Part shown: piece by piece, positions 51,934 through 60,564 of the stretch
Position numbering within the stretch: the first letter of the stretch is position 1
Layout of the letters: each line of letters starts with the position of its first letter
Assembly (NCBI GenBank): GCA_013388835.1
Contig: JACAEL010000014.1
Span: 97,528 to 161,527, forward strand
DNA length: 64,000 nucleotides
DNA from: Candidatus Thorarchaeota archaeon
GTDB taxonomy: Archaea; Asgardarchaeota; Thorarchaeia; Thorarchaeales; Thorarchaeaceae
Direction: 5' to 3'
Position numbers and translations under genes: made by a program
The notes under the pieces: generated by a model
Database searches by the model: none
Seen by the model: only the letters and a program-made list of their open reading frames with translations
Told to the model about the DNA's origin: nothing

Positions 51934-54837
51934 ATGGGTGACTCATTGACGCTTTTGAAAGGCAACAACTTGTGGGCAATCAGCTACATGATTTCCTCAC
52001 TGAAGAACTATCCTGTTCGGAACATGGGTATAGCGCTGGTATTGGCAATCGGTATCACCCTGCCCACCAGTGTCTTCATCTGGACTGACTCGGGCACGAA
52101 TATCGCCGTAGAGGAGTTCTTTTCGGAGAACCTGTACCAGCTATCAGTCAGTCCCAAGAGCGGTCAGAGCTATGAGTCCTCCCAAATGGCCGACGCACTG
52201 AACGCCGCGTTGGGTAGCCCCCTAGTTGAGCGGGCTGACACCATCGCATCAACTGTGGGGATACTTCAAGGGCAGTCAATTCCCGAGTGGGCCTATTACG
52301 ACATGCATGCTACTAACTATGCCAACCGACTGAAGGACATGCGTGTGGTTCTTGTGACGAACGAACTGCTTGCTGTATGGTCCTCCCACATTCCCCATGA
52401 AGGCCAGTTCTCGCTCAACCTGAACGAAGTACTGGTATCTGAGCAGTTTGTTGAATACACCAAGCAGGTCCACAACCTGACCATCACTGTGGGCAGCACC
52501 ATTGACTTTGATCTACTCCCTCATCCCGGTGCGGACGGGGTTTCAGGTACTCCCTACTCCACAGGCATGGTGGAATACAAGGGCCTCCTCGTGGTCGGGA
52601 CATATCGACCCAAGACCACAGTCGACTTACTTGCACAGGCTCTGCCGTCAATATCCCGAAAGAACTGGGACCCCATGAGCTTGTATGCAGAGCCGGTTCT
52701 CGGTCAAGCGGACTCGATAATGATGCTCGAGGAGCGCGCAGGACAGGCGGTTGTAACCGACGTGCGCAACCGAGGCTTCTTTTCGCCTGTAGGTTTAATC
52801 AGAGCCTCGACGAGCGGTCTCATGGCCCACGGAGCGGCAAACATCGGCAAAGTGCTTGAGTCGCTGAAGACACAACTGGAACTGAACTACAGCCGCATCA
52901 ACATAAAGGGCCTTGTCTTCGTCTGGCAGCTCGTCGACCATGTCAACACCTTCCTCCAGAGTCAGATACTGACCATAGTCGTCTTCCCTGTTCTAGTCAT
53001 GAGTCTGATGTTGACGGTCTTCACCTCTGAAACCTCCGTGTCAAGGAGAAAGGGCGAGATTAGCGCTCTGCGGTCAAAGGGTGCGTCCTTCAATCAGGTC
53101 TTTGCAACCTTCATGTGGGAGTCAGTGTTTCTTGCCCTCCTTGGGCTTCTTCTTGGCGTGGGTCTCGCCATCCTGTTTGCGCCTCTGATTGGATCCTCGG
53201 TCGGTTTCCTTGTCTTCGACCTAGGGCTATACGCTCTGTATGTTTCGCATCTGAGCATACCCCCGATTGCTTTGGTCATAGCCTCTGTGATTGCGGTGTG
53301 CCTTCCTGGCGCATACCTCCTCCATGTGGCACGCAGAATCGATGTCTCCGAGGTCGGTCAACCAACAGAAGAGACTGTTGATGCAGCGACCGAGGCTGGC
53401 ACACTCTCAAGATACTCCCTTGGTCTGGGGTGCATATTAGTACTGCTCATTGTACTTCCCAGTGTCCTCAATCCCGTTGGTCCTGCTGCAATAGGGGAGA
53501 TTCTCCTCGCGACCATCCTCCTCTTTGTCGCTTCATATGTGGGTTCAAGAGCGATGCGGCTTGTCACTGCGCGAATCTCCTCAGGCACAAGTTTCCTACT
53601 TGGAGAGAAGAGTCTGTACATGAGCCAGAGTCTGAGAAAGCGCAAGGGCCAGTTCATTCCGCTGATGGTCATCCTCACACTGACACTCACGACCACTTCG
53701 ATGATGCTGGTGCAAGCATCAAGCTTCGAGAGCACAGTCCTCTCCGAACTCGGGTACGCAATAGGTGCCGATGCACGAGTTGAGAGCACGGGCTATTCAA
53801 TCTACTACAACGACTCTCTAATGCAGTTCCCAGGAGTGTTCAGAATCACCCCAGTCATTGAGACATGGGCTATGGTGGGCTCGAACACTTTCAATCTCGA
53901 AGGTGTCGATGCTCATCTCTACTCCCGAATCGGAGTATTCTCTGCTAGTAGTTTCGTCAGTGGTACGCCCACAGAGGTGCTCACAGAACTGGCTGAGACG
54001 CCGCAGGGTATAGTCATCAGCAGCCACTACTCCCGCCTGTGGGACAAGAGTGTTGGGGATGTGATCACTGTCTCCTATGGTTCCCCCCTTGGAACAGTCA
54101 CACGCCCCTTCACAGTCGTAGGAGTCATGAACAGTGCACCCGGGTTTGGGCTTGCGTACACTGGAGATGCAGCGGGAGTGACGTTTGCATCTCAGTTCGG
54201 TTTTCAGGTGGACAATGAGGGTTTTGCCTTGGTCAACCTTGACCTCCTATACGAAGAAGGCCACTTGGAAGAGCCCAAATTCTTCCTTGTCGATTCGGTG
54301 GCGAATTCGGACATCTCGCAGTTTGTATCCACAGTGGGACAAATGAGAGGTCTCAAAGTGTATACGATTGAGACCTATGACCTGGCCAGCCAGTCATATT
54401 CAGTCCGGCTGTTCCTATCGGGCATACAGGGTCTCACAGCAGTTTCACTTGTCCTGTGTGCTTCAATGGGTCTGGCCTCTATCACGCTCTTCTTGGGCTC
54501 GGCTGTGATTGAACGGAAGCAGGAATACGCCCTCTTCAGGTCTCTAGGCGCAACAAAGAGTCAAGTGGTCTCGATGGTGTTTGGCGAGTTCGCTGGGTCT
54601 GTTGTTGCTGCAATTGGCGTCAGTGTATTCCTTGGGGCCGTGTTTGGTTACGTCATGTCTCTGTTGACCTTCGGGATATCTCCCTTCTTCCCGATTGTCG
54701 GCACGACTCTGACCTTCCCGGTCTCTGTGATGGCCGGCGTGTTGATGCTGGAGAGCATTGCACTCTTGGGAAGTACACTAATCCCTGCCATGAGGGCAAG
54801 CAGTGTCGATCCTGCTGTTGTCCTGAGGAACCTGTAG
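51934..54837 (+). CDS. Large FtsX-like ABC permease, second copy
   Basis: A 967-residue paralogue of the preceding permease with identical layout. N-terminal SLKNYPVRNMGIAL, the core EISALRSKGASFNQV, the second extracellular domain (GYAIGADARVEST to TYDLASQSYS) and the end RASSVDPAVVLRNL correspond one for one. The extracellular parts are clearly more divergent than the membrane parts, suggesting two different half-sites of a heterodimer. ATG 51934 lies 16 bases after the stop of the first copy, with GAGGTGA overlapping that stop. A GTG at 51919 is possible. An evolved tandem duplication is the simplest explanation. Its ATPase partner could be either of the two in the operon. Confidence 0.88.
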   Translation: MGDSLTLLKGNNLWAISYMISSLKNYPVRNMGIALVLAIGITLPTSVFIWTDSGTNIAVEEFFSENLYQLSVSPKSGQSYESSQMADALNAALGSPLVERADTIASTVGILQGQSIPEWAYYDMHATNYANRLKDMRVVLVTNELLAVWSSHIPHEGQFSLNLNEVLVSEQFVEYTKQVHNLTITVGSTIDFDLLPHPGADGVSGTPYSTGMVEYKGLLVVGTYRPKTTVDLLAQALPSISRKNWDPMSLYAEPVLGQADSIMMLEERAGQAVVTDVRNRGFFSPVGLIRASTSGLMAHGAANIGKVLESLKTQLELNYSRINIKGLVFVWQLVDHVNTFLQSQILTIVVFPVLVMSLMLTVFTSETSVSRRKGEISALRSKGASFNQVFATFMWESVFLALLGLLLGVGLAILFAPLIGSSVGFLVFDLGLYALYVSHLSIPPIALVIASVIAVCLPGAYLLHVARRIDVSEVGQPTEETVDAATEAGTLSRYSLGLGCILVLLIVLPSVLNPVGPAAIGEILLATILLFVASYVGSRAMRLVTARISSGTSFLLGEKSLYMSQSLRKRKGQFIPLMVILTLTLTTTSMMLVQASSFESTVLSELGYAIGADARVESTGYSIYYNDSLMQFPGVFRITPVIETWAMVGSNTFNLEGVDAHLYSRIGVFSASSFVSGTPTEVLTELAETPQGIVISSHYSRLWDKSVGDVITVSYGSPLGTVTRPFTVVGVMNSAPGFGLAYTGDAAGVTFASQFGFQVDNEGFALVNLDLLYEEGHLEEPKFFLVDSVANSDISQFVSTVGQMRGLKVYTIETYDLASQSYSVRLFLSGIQGLTAVSLVLCASMGLASITLFLGSAVIERKQEYALFRSLGATKSQVVSMVFGEFAGSVVAAIGVSVFLGAVFGYVMSLLTFGISPFFPIVGTTLTFPVSVMAGVLMLESIALLGSTLIPAMRASSVDPAVVLRNL

Positions 54838-54913
54838 GAGGACTCTGGTTGAATGAAATCCACTGCTCAATAGGCTTATCAAGGGTCCACATAAGGAGGC
54901 TGAAGAACCCCGA

Positions 54914-55927
54914 ATGGTGACAAGTGAAGAGCTTGATTTGTACTCCGACTTTCCCGATGACGTCGTAGTCAGCGTCAGCAACTGCTACAAGATCTACAAG
55001 ACCAACGAGATTGAGGTTGTTGCTCTCAGCGGTGTTTCATTGCAGGTCCTCGAAGGCAAGATAATGTGCGTTGTTGGACCAAGCGGGTCGGGCAAGACAA
55101 CATTGACAAACATCATTGGTGGCATTACGAAGGCCACTGTCGGGAAGGTCTACTGGGCCAACCTTCGGACGGACATCACTAAGCTGAGTGAGAGAGTACT
55201 CACAGAAGCGAGACGCTCGTTCATCGGGTTCATATTCCAAATCAACAACCTTCTGCCACATCTGAATGCATGGCAGAACGTCGAGTTGGCAGCACGTATC
55301 GCGGGCGTACCCCGAGAAGTCAGAAGAGACCGCGTTGACAGACTGATCCGGCTCGTGGGGCTCGAAGAACGGCAACGAAACAAGGCCACAACTCTGAGCG
55401 GGGGAGAACGGTCGCGTGTGGCGATTGCCAGTGCGCTCGTCAACTTGGTCGACTCCGAGGGAAAGGGTCTCGTACTTGCTGATGAGCCCACGGGTGATTT
55501 GGACCCCGAGACTGCAGAACGCATCCTTGAGTTGTTCAAAGAGCTGAACGAGACTCTCGGGACATCCTTCTTCATTGTCACTCATAGCCAGCAGGTCGCC
55601 TCCAAGGCGGACATCACAGTTGAGATACGCGATGGAATACTCTCTGGCTTCCACAGGACGGGCATTGACCTTGAGACTCTGGGACTGACAAGAATCGTCA
55701 AGCTCGACAGCAACTCACGGCTCCCGATGCCGGTGGACTTGTTAGAAAAGGCTGGGAATCCCAGTGAGTTCCGGATAAGCTTCGAGGACGGGCGGTTCAT
55801 TCTCGTCCCTCAGAAGGGCGACATCGTGGACGACATTCGAGTGAGGCAGAAACGAATCTGCCGGGTCTGCGGAGCGGAGATTCCGCAGGGAAGCTACATC
55901 TGCAACAACTGCGGCTCGACCATATGA
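54914..55927 (+). CDS. ABC transporter ATPase with C-terminal zinc ribbon
   Basis: A 337-residue protein: Walker A GPSGSGKTT, Q-loop FQINNLLP, signature LSGGERSR, Walker B VLADEPTGDLD and switch His in THSQQV, all intact. After the ATPase (about residue 230) comes an extra region with LPMPVDLLEKAG (AbrB-like pattern) and, at the very end, a zinc ribbon CRVCGAEIP...CNNCGSTI. Zinc ribbons on ABC ATPases are uncommon. It may regulate or dock the complex (inference). ATG 54914 has GGAGG about 14 bases upstream. It follows the second permease by 76 bases and closes the operon. Confidence 0.9.
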   Translation: MVTSEELDLYSDFPDDVVVSVSNCYKIYKTNEIEVVALSGVSLQVLEGKIMCVVGPSGSGKTTLTNIIGGITKATVGKVYWANLRTDITKLSERVLTEARRSFIGFIFQINNLLPHLNAWQNVELAARIAGVPREVRRDRVDRLIRLVGLEERQRNKATTLSGGERSRVAIASALVNLVDSEGKGLVLADEPTGDLDPETAERILELFKELNETLGTSFFIVTHSQQVASKADITVEIRDGILSGFHRTGIDLETLGLTRIVKLDSNSRLPMPVDLLEKAGNPSEFRISFEDGRFILVPQKGDIVDDIRVRQKRICRVCGAEIPQGSYICNNCGSTI

Positions 55928-55955
55928 GCTGTCTGCATAGATGGGCCATCAGAAC

Positions 55956-56408
55956 CTACCTGACGGGAACATGAGAGTCCCGTTTCTTGGCAATGCTGAC
56001 GAGCTGTTCGATGCAGCACAAGTGCGCCATCAGTCTTCGAAAGTCCCTCCTCAGAGCTCTGTTCACATGCACCCTGCGGTGTTCCAGCTCGTCTTCGAGA
56101 AACGCACAGAGTTCTTGACCTTCGTCATCAAAGTCCGTGAGGATTAGCACCTCGCCTTGCGGACCGACGCTCTCTACGACTTCATCTATCAGAGCGAGTC
56201 TTGACAGTCCCCGGTGGACCCGTATCATCTTCCCGCTTATTCCAAGTTCTCGCAGCGCACTCTCGTCTCTCCTTCCCTCGACGATGACAACCAGATCTGA
56301 CTGGTGCCTTCCGACTCTCCAAATGAGTTCTAGGAGTTCTCTTTCATTCTTCTCTAACCACTTGTCACCGGGTCTCGTTTCAGGACTCTGGTCTTCTCTC
56401 TCAGTCAA
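55956..56408 (-). CDS. TOPRIM-domain protein, UPF0292-like
   Basis: A 150-residue protein dominated by a TOPRIM fold: VVIVEGRRDESALRELG carries the catalytic-type Glu, and VLILTDFDDEGQ the DxD pair. The family (archaeal UPF0292, related to RNase M5-like TOPRIM proteins) has no proven role; TOPRIM domains cut or ligate nucleic acid using Mg2+. The N-terminal 35 residues are charged and helical. The protein ends in a basic segment (AKKRDSHVPVR). It is convergent with the ABC ATPase gene with 28 bases between. The family call is fairly sure; activity is not known. Confidence 0.82.
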   Translation of the reverse strand: MTEREDQSPETRPGDKWLEKNERELLELIWRVGRHQSDLVVIVEGRRDESALRELGISGKMIRVHRGLSRLALIDEVVESVGPQGEVLILTDFDDEGQELCAFLEDELEHRRVHVNRALRRDFRRLMAHLCCIEQLVSIAKKRDSHVPVR

Positions 56409-56614
56409 GTCCGTCCACCAGTACCGTTCTTTGTTAGTTGGACGAGGTTGGACGCAGGAGTCTTGTCACTACCAGGATACGGCACTGGGGTCACTCCTTG
56501 GGGTCTCATGAAGTGTCAAGTCGACCTCTATCTCTGTGATTCCATACGATGTATATAAGCGCCATGCAGTCGTGTCCAAGACTGTGTGACTCAACAGCTG
56601 CAGCAAACCCATAC

Positions 56615-57658
56615 TCAAGGAATGACTGCAACTTTCATCGACTCACCAGATGCCATTATCTCGAGCGCCTTGTTCACGCTCTCAAGAGGCATCTCGTGCG
56701 ATATCAGTATGTCTGGGTTGACTTCTCTGGATATGATTAGTCTGAGCGCCTGTTCCACATGGCGAGGGGTGAGATGGAACACGCCCTTGATTGTCAACTC
56801 TCCATAGTGAAATCGCTCTGTGTCAACTTGGAACTTTGTGCCTGACGCTGCACCACCAAACAGGACTGTGGTACCTGCATCCCGTGTCATGTGTATGGCC
56901 TGTTCCCACGTTGTCGGCAGTCCTACTGCCTCTATGACCACATCGGCTCCATAGCCTGAGGTCTCATCCTTCACTCGCTGGACGACATCCTCCGCTGCTG
57001 GGTCAATGACAGTGTCTGCCCCTGCCTTTCGAGCGGTTTCTCTTCTAAGTCTGGAGAGGTCTGCAGCAATCACCGTGGACGCTCCACTCTTCTTGGCCAG
57101 CATTATGAGCATCTGGCCTATGGGCCCGGCTCCAATGACCACCACAGTGTCGCCCAGTTGAATGCCTGCTTCTTCGACTCCGTGGACCACGCATGCAAGA
57201 GGCTCGGTGAGGGCCGCATCCCTGAAGGAGAGGGAGTCCGGAATCCTGTGTGTATTCCACTTCACGACCGGTGCAGGTACTCTAATGAACTCAGCAAAGG
57301 CACCGTTGACGAGAGTCTCTTTTAGCTGCTGACACAAGTTTGGACGGTTGCGCTTGCAGAAGAAACAGGTCCCGCACGGTGCCGAGTTTGTTGCCACCAC
57401 CCGCATCCCGGGCTCAAGTCCCTTGGTGTCTCCGCGCGTCTCTTCAACCGTACCGGCATACTCGTGTCCGAATAGTGCTGGCGTCTGTCTGATTAGAAGT
57501 GGATGCCCCCGCTTGTAGGTCTTGACGTCGGTCCCGCATGTGAGTGCAGTCCCGACTCTCACGAGGATTTCCCCGTCACCGATTGTGGGGACGTCTGTCT
57601 CCTCGTATCTGACATCTCCGATGCCATAGTACATTGCGGCCATCATCTTGCGGGACAT
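56615..57658 (-). CDS. Zinc-dependent medium-chain alcohol/sorbitol dehydrogenase
   Basis: A 347-residue MDR-family oxidoreductase. The catalytic-zinc pattern is present: TCGTDV, GHEYAG and the structural zinc loop CGTCFFCKRNRPNLC. The Rossmann motif is VIGAGPIGQMLI. Many relatives are sorbitol, threonine or alcohol dehydrogenases; the substrate cannot be named. ATG 57658 has AGGT 8 bases before it. A TATA element (GATTTAAGC) lies at 57691-57699 with a predicted start about 12 bases before the ATG. It is divergent from the OsmC-like gene, so they may share control. Confidence 0.92.
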   Translation of the reverse strand: MSRKMMAAMYYGIGDVRYEETDVPTIGDGEILVRVGTALTCGTDVKTYKRGHPLLIRQTPALFGHEYAGTVEETRGDTKGLEPGMRVVATNSAPCGTCFFCKRNRPNLCQQLKETLVNGAFAEFIRVPAPVVKWNTHRIPDSLSFRDAALTEPLACVVHGVEEAGIQLGDTVVVIGAGPIGQMLIMLAKKSGASTVIAADLSRLRRETARKAGADTVIDPAAEDVVQRVKDETSGYGADVVIEAVGLPTTWEQAIHMTRDAGTTVLFGGAASGTKFQVDTERFHYGELTIKGVFHLTPRHVEQALRLIISREVNPDILISHEMPLESVNKALEIMASGESMKVAVIP

Positions 57659-57690
57659 CGAGCTTGACCTGGTGGAACCCCCCTCTTTCA

Positions 57691-57699
57691 GCTTAAATC
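57691..57699 (-). promoter_or_regulatory. TATA box of the zinc dehydrogenase gene
   Basis: GATTTAAGC on the minus strand, centred 37 bases before ATG 57658, leaving a short leader with an AGGT site. A GCTTAACC element at 57723-57730 on the plus strand may serve the divergent OsmC gene. Confidence 0.45.
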
Positions 57700-57772
57700 A
57701 CTTACTGAGCATGTACCATAACGCTTAACCAACTGCAACTCCCTCCTGTCCAGTCGGTGTAGTTCGTTGAAG

Positions 57773-58225
57773 ATGAGGTCTAGGTATCCAGGACGTATCG
57801 AGTACGTAGTGTCCTCCAATTGGGATGGACTTACGGGCGGCACCGCACAGACAAGCGGTGGTGGAAGCGTCATCTACGACACTCCAGAGACCTATGGGGG
57901 TCGTGGGAAGGGCATATGTCCTGACGAACTGTTTGTCGCTGCGGTTCTTGGCTGTCTTAACAACACCTTTCTAGACTTTCAGCGACGGTTCGAGATGGAG
58001 CTGGTCTCGCTCGATCTCGCGGGCAAAGCAGTCGCGCTGTTCAAGGATGGAGGTTATCGCATCGCGGAACTGACAGTCACTGGTCATGTCGTGGTGGGCG
58101 AGGGTGAACTCGAGACCGGCCAGAGGTGCGTCGAGCTCATGAAGGAGTACTGCCATCTGACACGTTCCATCAGTGGTTGTATACCCATTCACTTCGATAT
58201 CACAGTCACTGAGAGACCCGTCTAG
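57773..58225 (+). CDS. OsmC-family peroxiredoxin-like protein
   Basis: A 150-residue OsmC/Ohr family protein. Members reduce organic hydroperoxides through two cysteines. Visible here: GICPDELFVAAVLGCLNNTFLDFQRR, where the cysteine in AAVLGCLNNT corresponds to one of the reactive pair, and CHLTRSISGCIPIHFD near the C-terminus, where the second lies. The pattern is closest to the broad OsmC-like group rather than Ohr itself. ATG 57773 is preferred over TTG 57767. The stop overlaps that of the convergent Mut7-C gene by 4 bases. Confidence 0.87.
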   Translation: MRSRYPGRIEYVVSSNWDGLTGGTAQTSGGGSVIYDTPETYGGRGKGICPDELFVAAVLGCLNNTFLDFQRRFEMELVSLDLAGKAVALFKDGGYRIAELTVTGHVVVGEGELETGQRCVELMKEYCHLTRSISGCIPIHFDITVTERPV

Positions 58226-58755
58226 GCGTCAGGGGAACTCCTCGTGTCGCCCATCATTTCTTGAATCCGCTCCATGTAGGCAGTAATGTTCTTCCAGTGC
58301 CCGCCCTGAAAGTACACACTGTTGCAGCTCTCGCACAGCCAGAACTTGTCGTAGTGCTCAAGAGTACTCTCGTATACAAGTCCTTTGAGTCGGCTCTTCT
58401 CATCCCTCTGGACCTCTGTGAGTCTGCCATTGCACTTGGAGCAACGGGCAACTGAGGGATTCACCTCGGGCCTGATGTGAAACTCACGGAACACACTAGC
58501 GACTTCCGCATCGACATCTCCCCTTACCAGCATCGACTTCAGCCCCTGTGATATCGCTCTTGTGTCTAGTTCCTCGTCCGATGTCAGTAGTACCCGATTC
58601 TCTTCAGCAGCAAGGGTGAGGAGGTCATCGTCACTCATGTCCGGAGCGTAGTAACAGTCATGCCCAGTCAACCGAAGCCAGAGGGCAATCTTCCCCAGCA
58701 TGCCATCCGCGACGAATCTCTCAGTTGCGCTCTCCGAAGAAGAGCCTTGCCGCAT
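58222..58755 (-). CDS. Mut7-C RNase domain protein (COG1656)
   Basis: A 177-residue protein of the Mut7-C family: a PIN-like domain (FVADGMLGKIALWLRLTGHD, LLTSDEELDTRA) followed by a zinc ribbon (CSKCNGRL and CESCNSVYFQGGHW). The family resembles the C-terminal part of the Mut-7 exonuclease; it is predicted to be an RNase. Acidic residues at the PIN-like sites (Asp in VADGM, Asp in SDEELD) are present. ATG 58755 lies inside the end of the amidohydrolase gene, overlapping by 35 bases. No later start keeps the VADGML motif, so the overlap appears real. Confidence 0.88.
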   Translation of the reverse strand: MRQGSSSESATERFVADGMLGKIALWLRLTGHDCYYAPDMSDDDLLTLAAEENRVLLTSDEELDTRAISQGLKSMLVRGDVDAEVASVFREFHIRPEVNPSVARCSKCNGRLTEVQRDEKSRLKGLVYESTLEHYDKFWLCESCNSVYFQGGHWKNITAYMERIQEMMGDTRSSPDA

Positions 58756-59632
58756 TCTCTCCCATCACCTTCTCAATCTCCCCGCTGGTGACCTGCTGAT
58801 AACCAACGTCCAAGAGGGACTCAGGAAGCCGCAGGGATGAAAACAACTTGGTCCACTGACTCAGCGGCATAATGTGCTCAAACAGGGGAAAGTCGCTCCC
58901 CCATAACACCCTGTTTGGAAACACCCGTGCTGTCTTCGCCTCTGCTATCATCTGATACAGCTTCAGAGGGATGGTCGCGGCGTGGAACTGCCAGCCACTG
59001 ACATCTACCCAGACATTGGGATTCTTCATAGCGACCATCAGTGCTTCTTCGGACCAGGGTGTTCCCACATGAGCCAGGACAATGTTCAGTTCGGGGAAGT
59101 CCGCAGCGACAGCGTCTACGAAGACAGGTCTCGCGTACTTCACATGTTTGAACCTGGGCGTGAACCCCTGGTGGATGACAATGGGTACTCTGAGGTCTCT
59201 TGCAAGTTCGTAGAACGGATAGAACTCTCTGTTGTCGGGGTAGAACCCATTTGGCGGATACATCTTCCATCCTATGCAACCTCTCTCGGTCACCGCGCGT
59301 CTGAGTTCCCTGAGGCCTGCCTCGCCTCTTCTCGGATCGATGCCGACGAAGGTGCGAAGGGCGTCATGTCCCGCTATCTCATTCACATGCCAGTCAGTCT
59401 TCTCCGACAATGACAGAGGCATCTCTTGATGAATGCCACTGTCTATGGGCAGTATCACCGCTCTCTTGACACCGGCCTCCTGCATCGCTGCAAGAAGCGA
59501 TGATGCCGGAGAGTCAAGGACTGGGGCAGCCCCAGTTCTCTGTGCTGCGATTCTACGTGCTTCCTTGTCTCTCTCGCTGATTATCTCACTGGTCCATGTA
59601 TGAACGTGGGCATCTACTATCTGCAATTGCAC
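58721..59632 (-). CDS. Amidohydrolase-2 family metal-dependent hydrolase
   Basis: A 303-residue TIM-barrel protein of the COG2159 group. The metal site elements are DAHVHTW (HxH after strand 1), IVIHQG (His), IVLAHVG (His) and LWGSDFP (Asp). Relatives include decarboxylases and hydrolases such as aminocarboxymuconate-semialdehyde decarboxylase. Substrate unknown. ATG 59632 is four residues before the first metal motif, which is usual. It overlaps the Mut7-C gene by 35 bases and probably forms an operon with it. Confidence 0.88.
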   Translation of the reverse strand: MQLQIVDAHVHTWTSEIISERDKEARRIAAQRTGAAPVLDSPASSLLAAMQEAGVKRAVILPIDSGIHQEMPLSLSEKTDWHVNEIAGHDALRTFVGIDPRRGEAGLRELRRAVTERGCIGWKMYPPNGFYPDNREFYPFYELARDLRVPIVIHQGFTPRFKHVKYARPVFVDAVAADFPELNIVLAHVGTPWSEEALMVAMKNPNVWVDVSGWQFHAATIPLKLYQMIAEAKTARVFPNRVLWGSDFPLFEHIMPLSQWTKLFSSLRLPESLLDVGYQQVTSGEIEKVMGENAARLFFGERN

Positions 59633-59700
59633 TCGTTGATGGTGGTGCGGTTCCGTCTTGATTAGTTTTCCTAACCAAGACTGTGGTCCCGCTGCACTGC

Positions 59701-60564
59701 CTAGCCCTCATTTGATAGCTGTCTTGTGAGTCCCCGGGCCGTGTTCTGAAGTCGTGCAACTGTTTCAGCGTCCACGGTCATCCCACCAATCCCACAATGC
59801 CCGTTGTCTTCGTGAAAGTCAGAGCCCCCAGTCTGGATGAGCCCGAGTTCCTCCGCCAGAGACTCAACATTGGTTTGGCTCTTCGCTTCGCCGGGCGCGT
59901 ACATGTAGTGTGTCTCGACACCCATGAGCCCATGTCTCTTCATCTCCTTCATGAATGCGTATAGGTCTTCCATGTCCAACTGGAGTGGGTGCGCAAGGAC
60001 TGGCACTGACCCGACCCTCCTCAGTATCGAGATTGCCTCTTCGGTCGTCACCTTCTCTCTGTCCACATATGCAGGTCTTCCCTTCTCAAGGTAGATGTCG
60101 AACACCTCATCAATGCTCCCAGCATGTCCTGCTTCAACAACAGCTCGGGCAAGATGTGTTCGGCCTGGCGACTTTACGCCAGTCAGGACTCTATTCAGCA
60201 CTGAGGCGTCAATATTGATGCCGAGGTCTCTTAGTCTTGCCACCATCTTGGGGAACCTCTCCGCGCGTGAGCGCTGTTGTTCTCCGAGCCATTTCTTGAG
60301 CGTAGGTGAGAAGACGGGCACGTAGTAGCCAAGTATGTGTACCTCTTGATTCCCATGGTCGGTGCTCATCTCAACCCCGGGGACCCTCGTGAGCCACTCA
60401 GGTGCCGGTGCTGCGATGAAGCTGGGAAGACCGTCCATGGTGTCGTGGTCTGTAAGTGCGAGAGCGCCCAGTTCCATCTCGGACGCTCGGATGACAAGTC
60501 CAGCAGGCGACAGAAGGCCGTCTGAACAGTTCGAGTGAGTGTGAAGGTCAGCACGGTCCCTCGT
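59701..60564 (-). CDS. PHP-domain phosphoesterase with no normal start codon in frame
   Basis: A roughly 280-residue COG0613 PHP protein (predicted phosphoesterase, related to RNase AM/nucleotidase-type enzymes). The motifs are complete: ADLHTHSNCSDG at the N-terminus, TDHDT, PGVEMS, LAHPLQ and the metal-binding GGSDFHED near the C-terminus. The essential first motif lies in frame upstream of the first ATG (60477) and is coded at 60517-60552. Before it the frame is open only to 60579, and contains no ATG, GTG or TTG. An ACG at 60564, 9 bases after GGAGG, could serve. Alternatively a +1 shift at the overlapping YkgJ stop (TGC TGA C) would fuse the two proteins. The end given here is provisional. 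Confidence 0.8.
   Translation of the reverse strand, partial: TRDRADLHTHSNCSDGLLSPAGLVIRASEMELGALALTDHDTMDGLPSFIAAPAPEWLTRVPGVEMSTDHGNQEVHILGYYVPVFSPTLKKWLGEQQRSRAERFPKMVARLRDLGINIDASVLNRVLTGVKSPGRTHLARAVVEAGHAGSIDEVFDIYLEKGRPAYVDREKVTTEEAISILRRVGSVPVLAHPLQLDMEDLYAFMKEMKRHGLMGVETHYMYAPGEAKSQTNVESLAEELGLIQTGGSDFHEDNGHCGIGGMTVDAETVARLQNTARGLTRQLSNEG

Noticed and set aside
60477..60479. ATG 60477 as the true start of the PHP gene
   Set aside because: It would remove the metal-binding DLHTHS motif coded in frame just upstream, so it cannot be the functional start.
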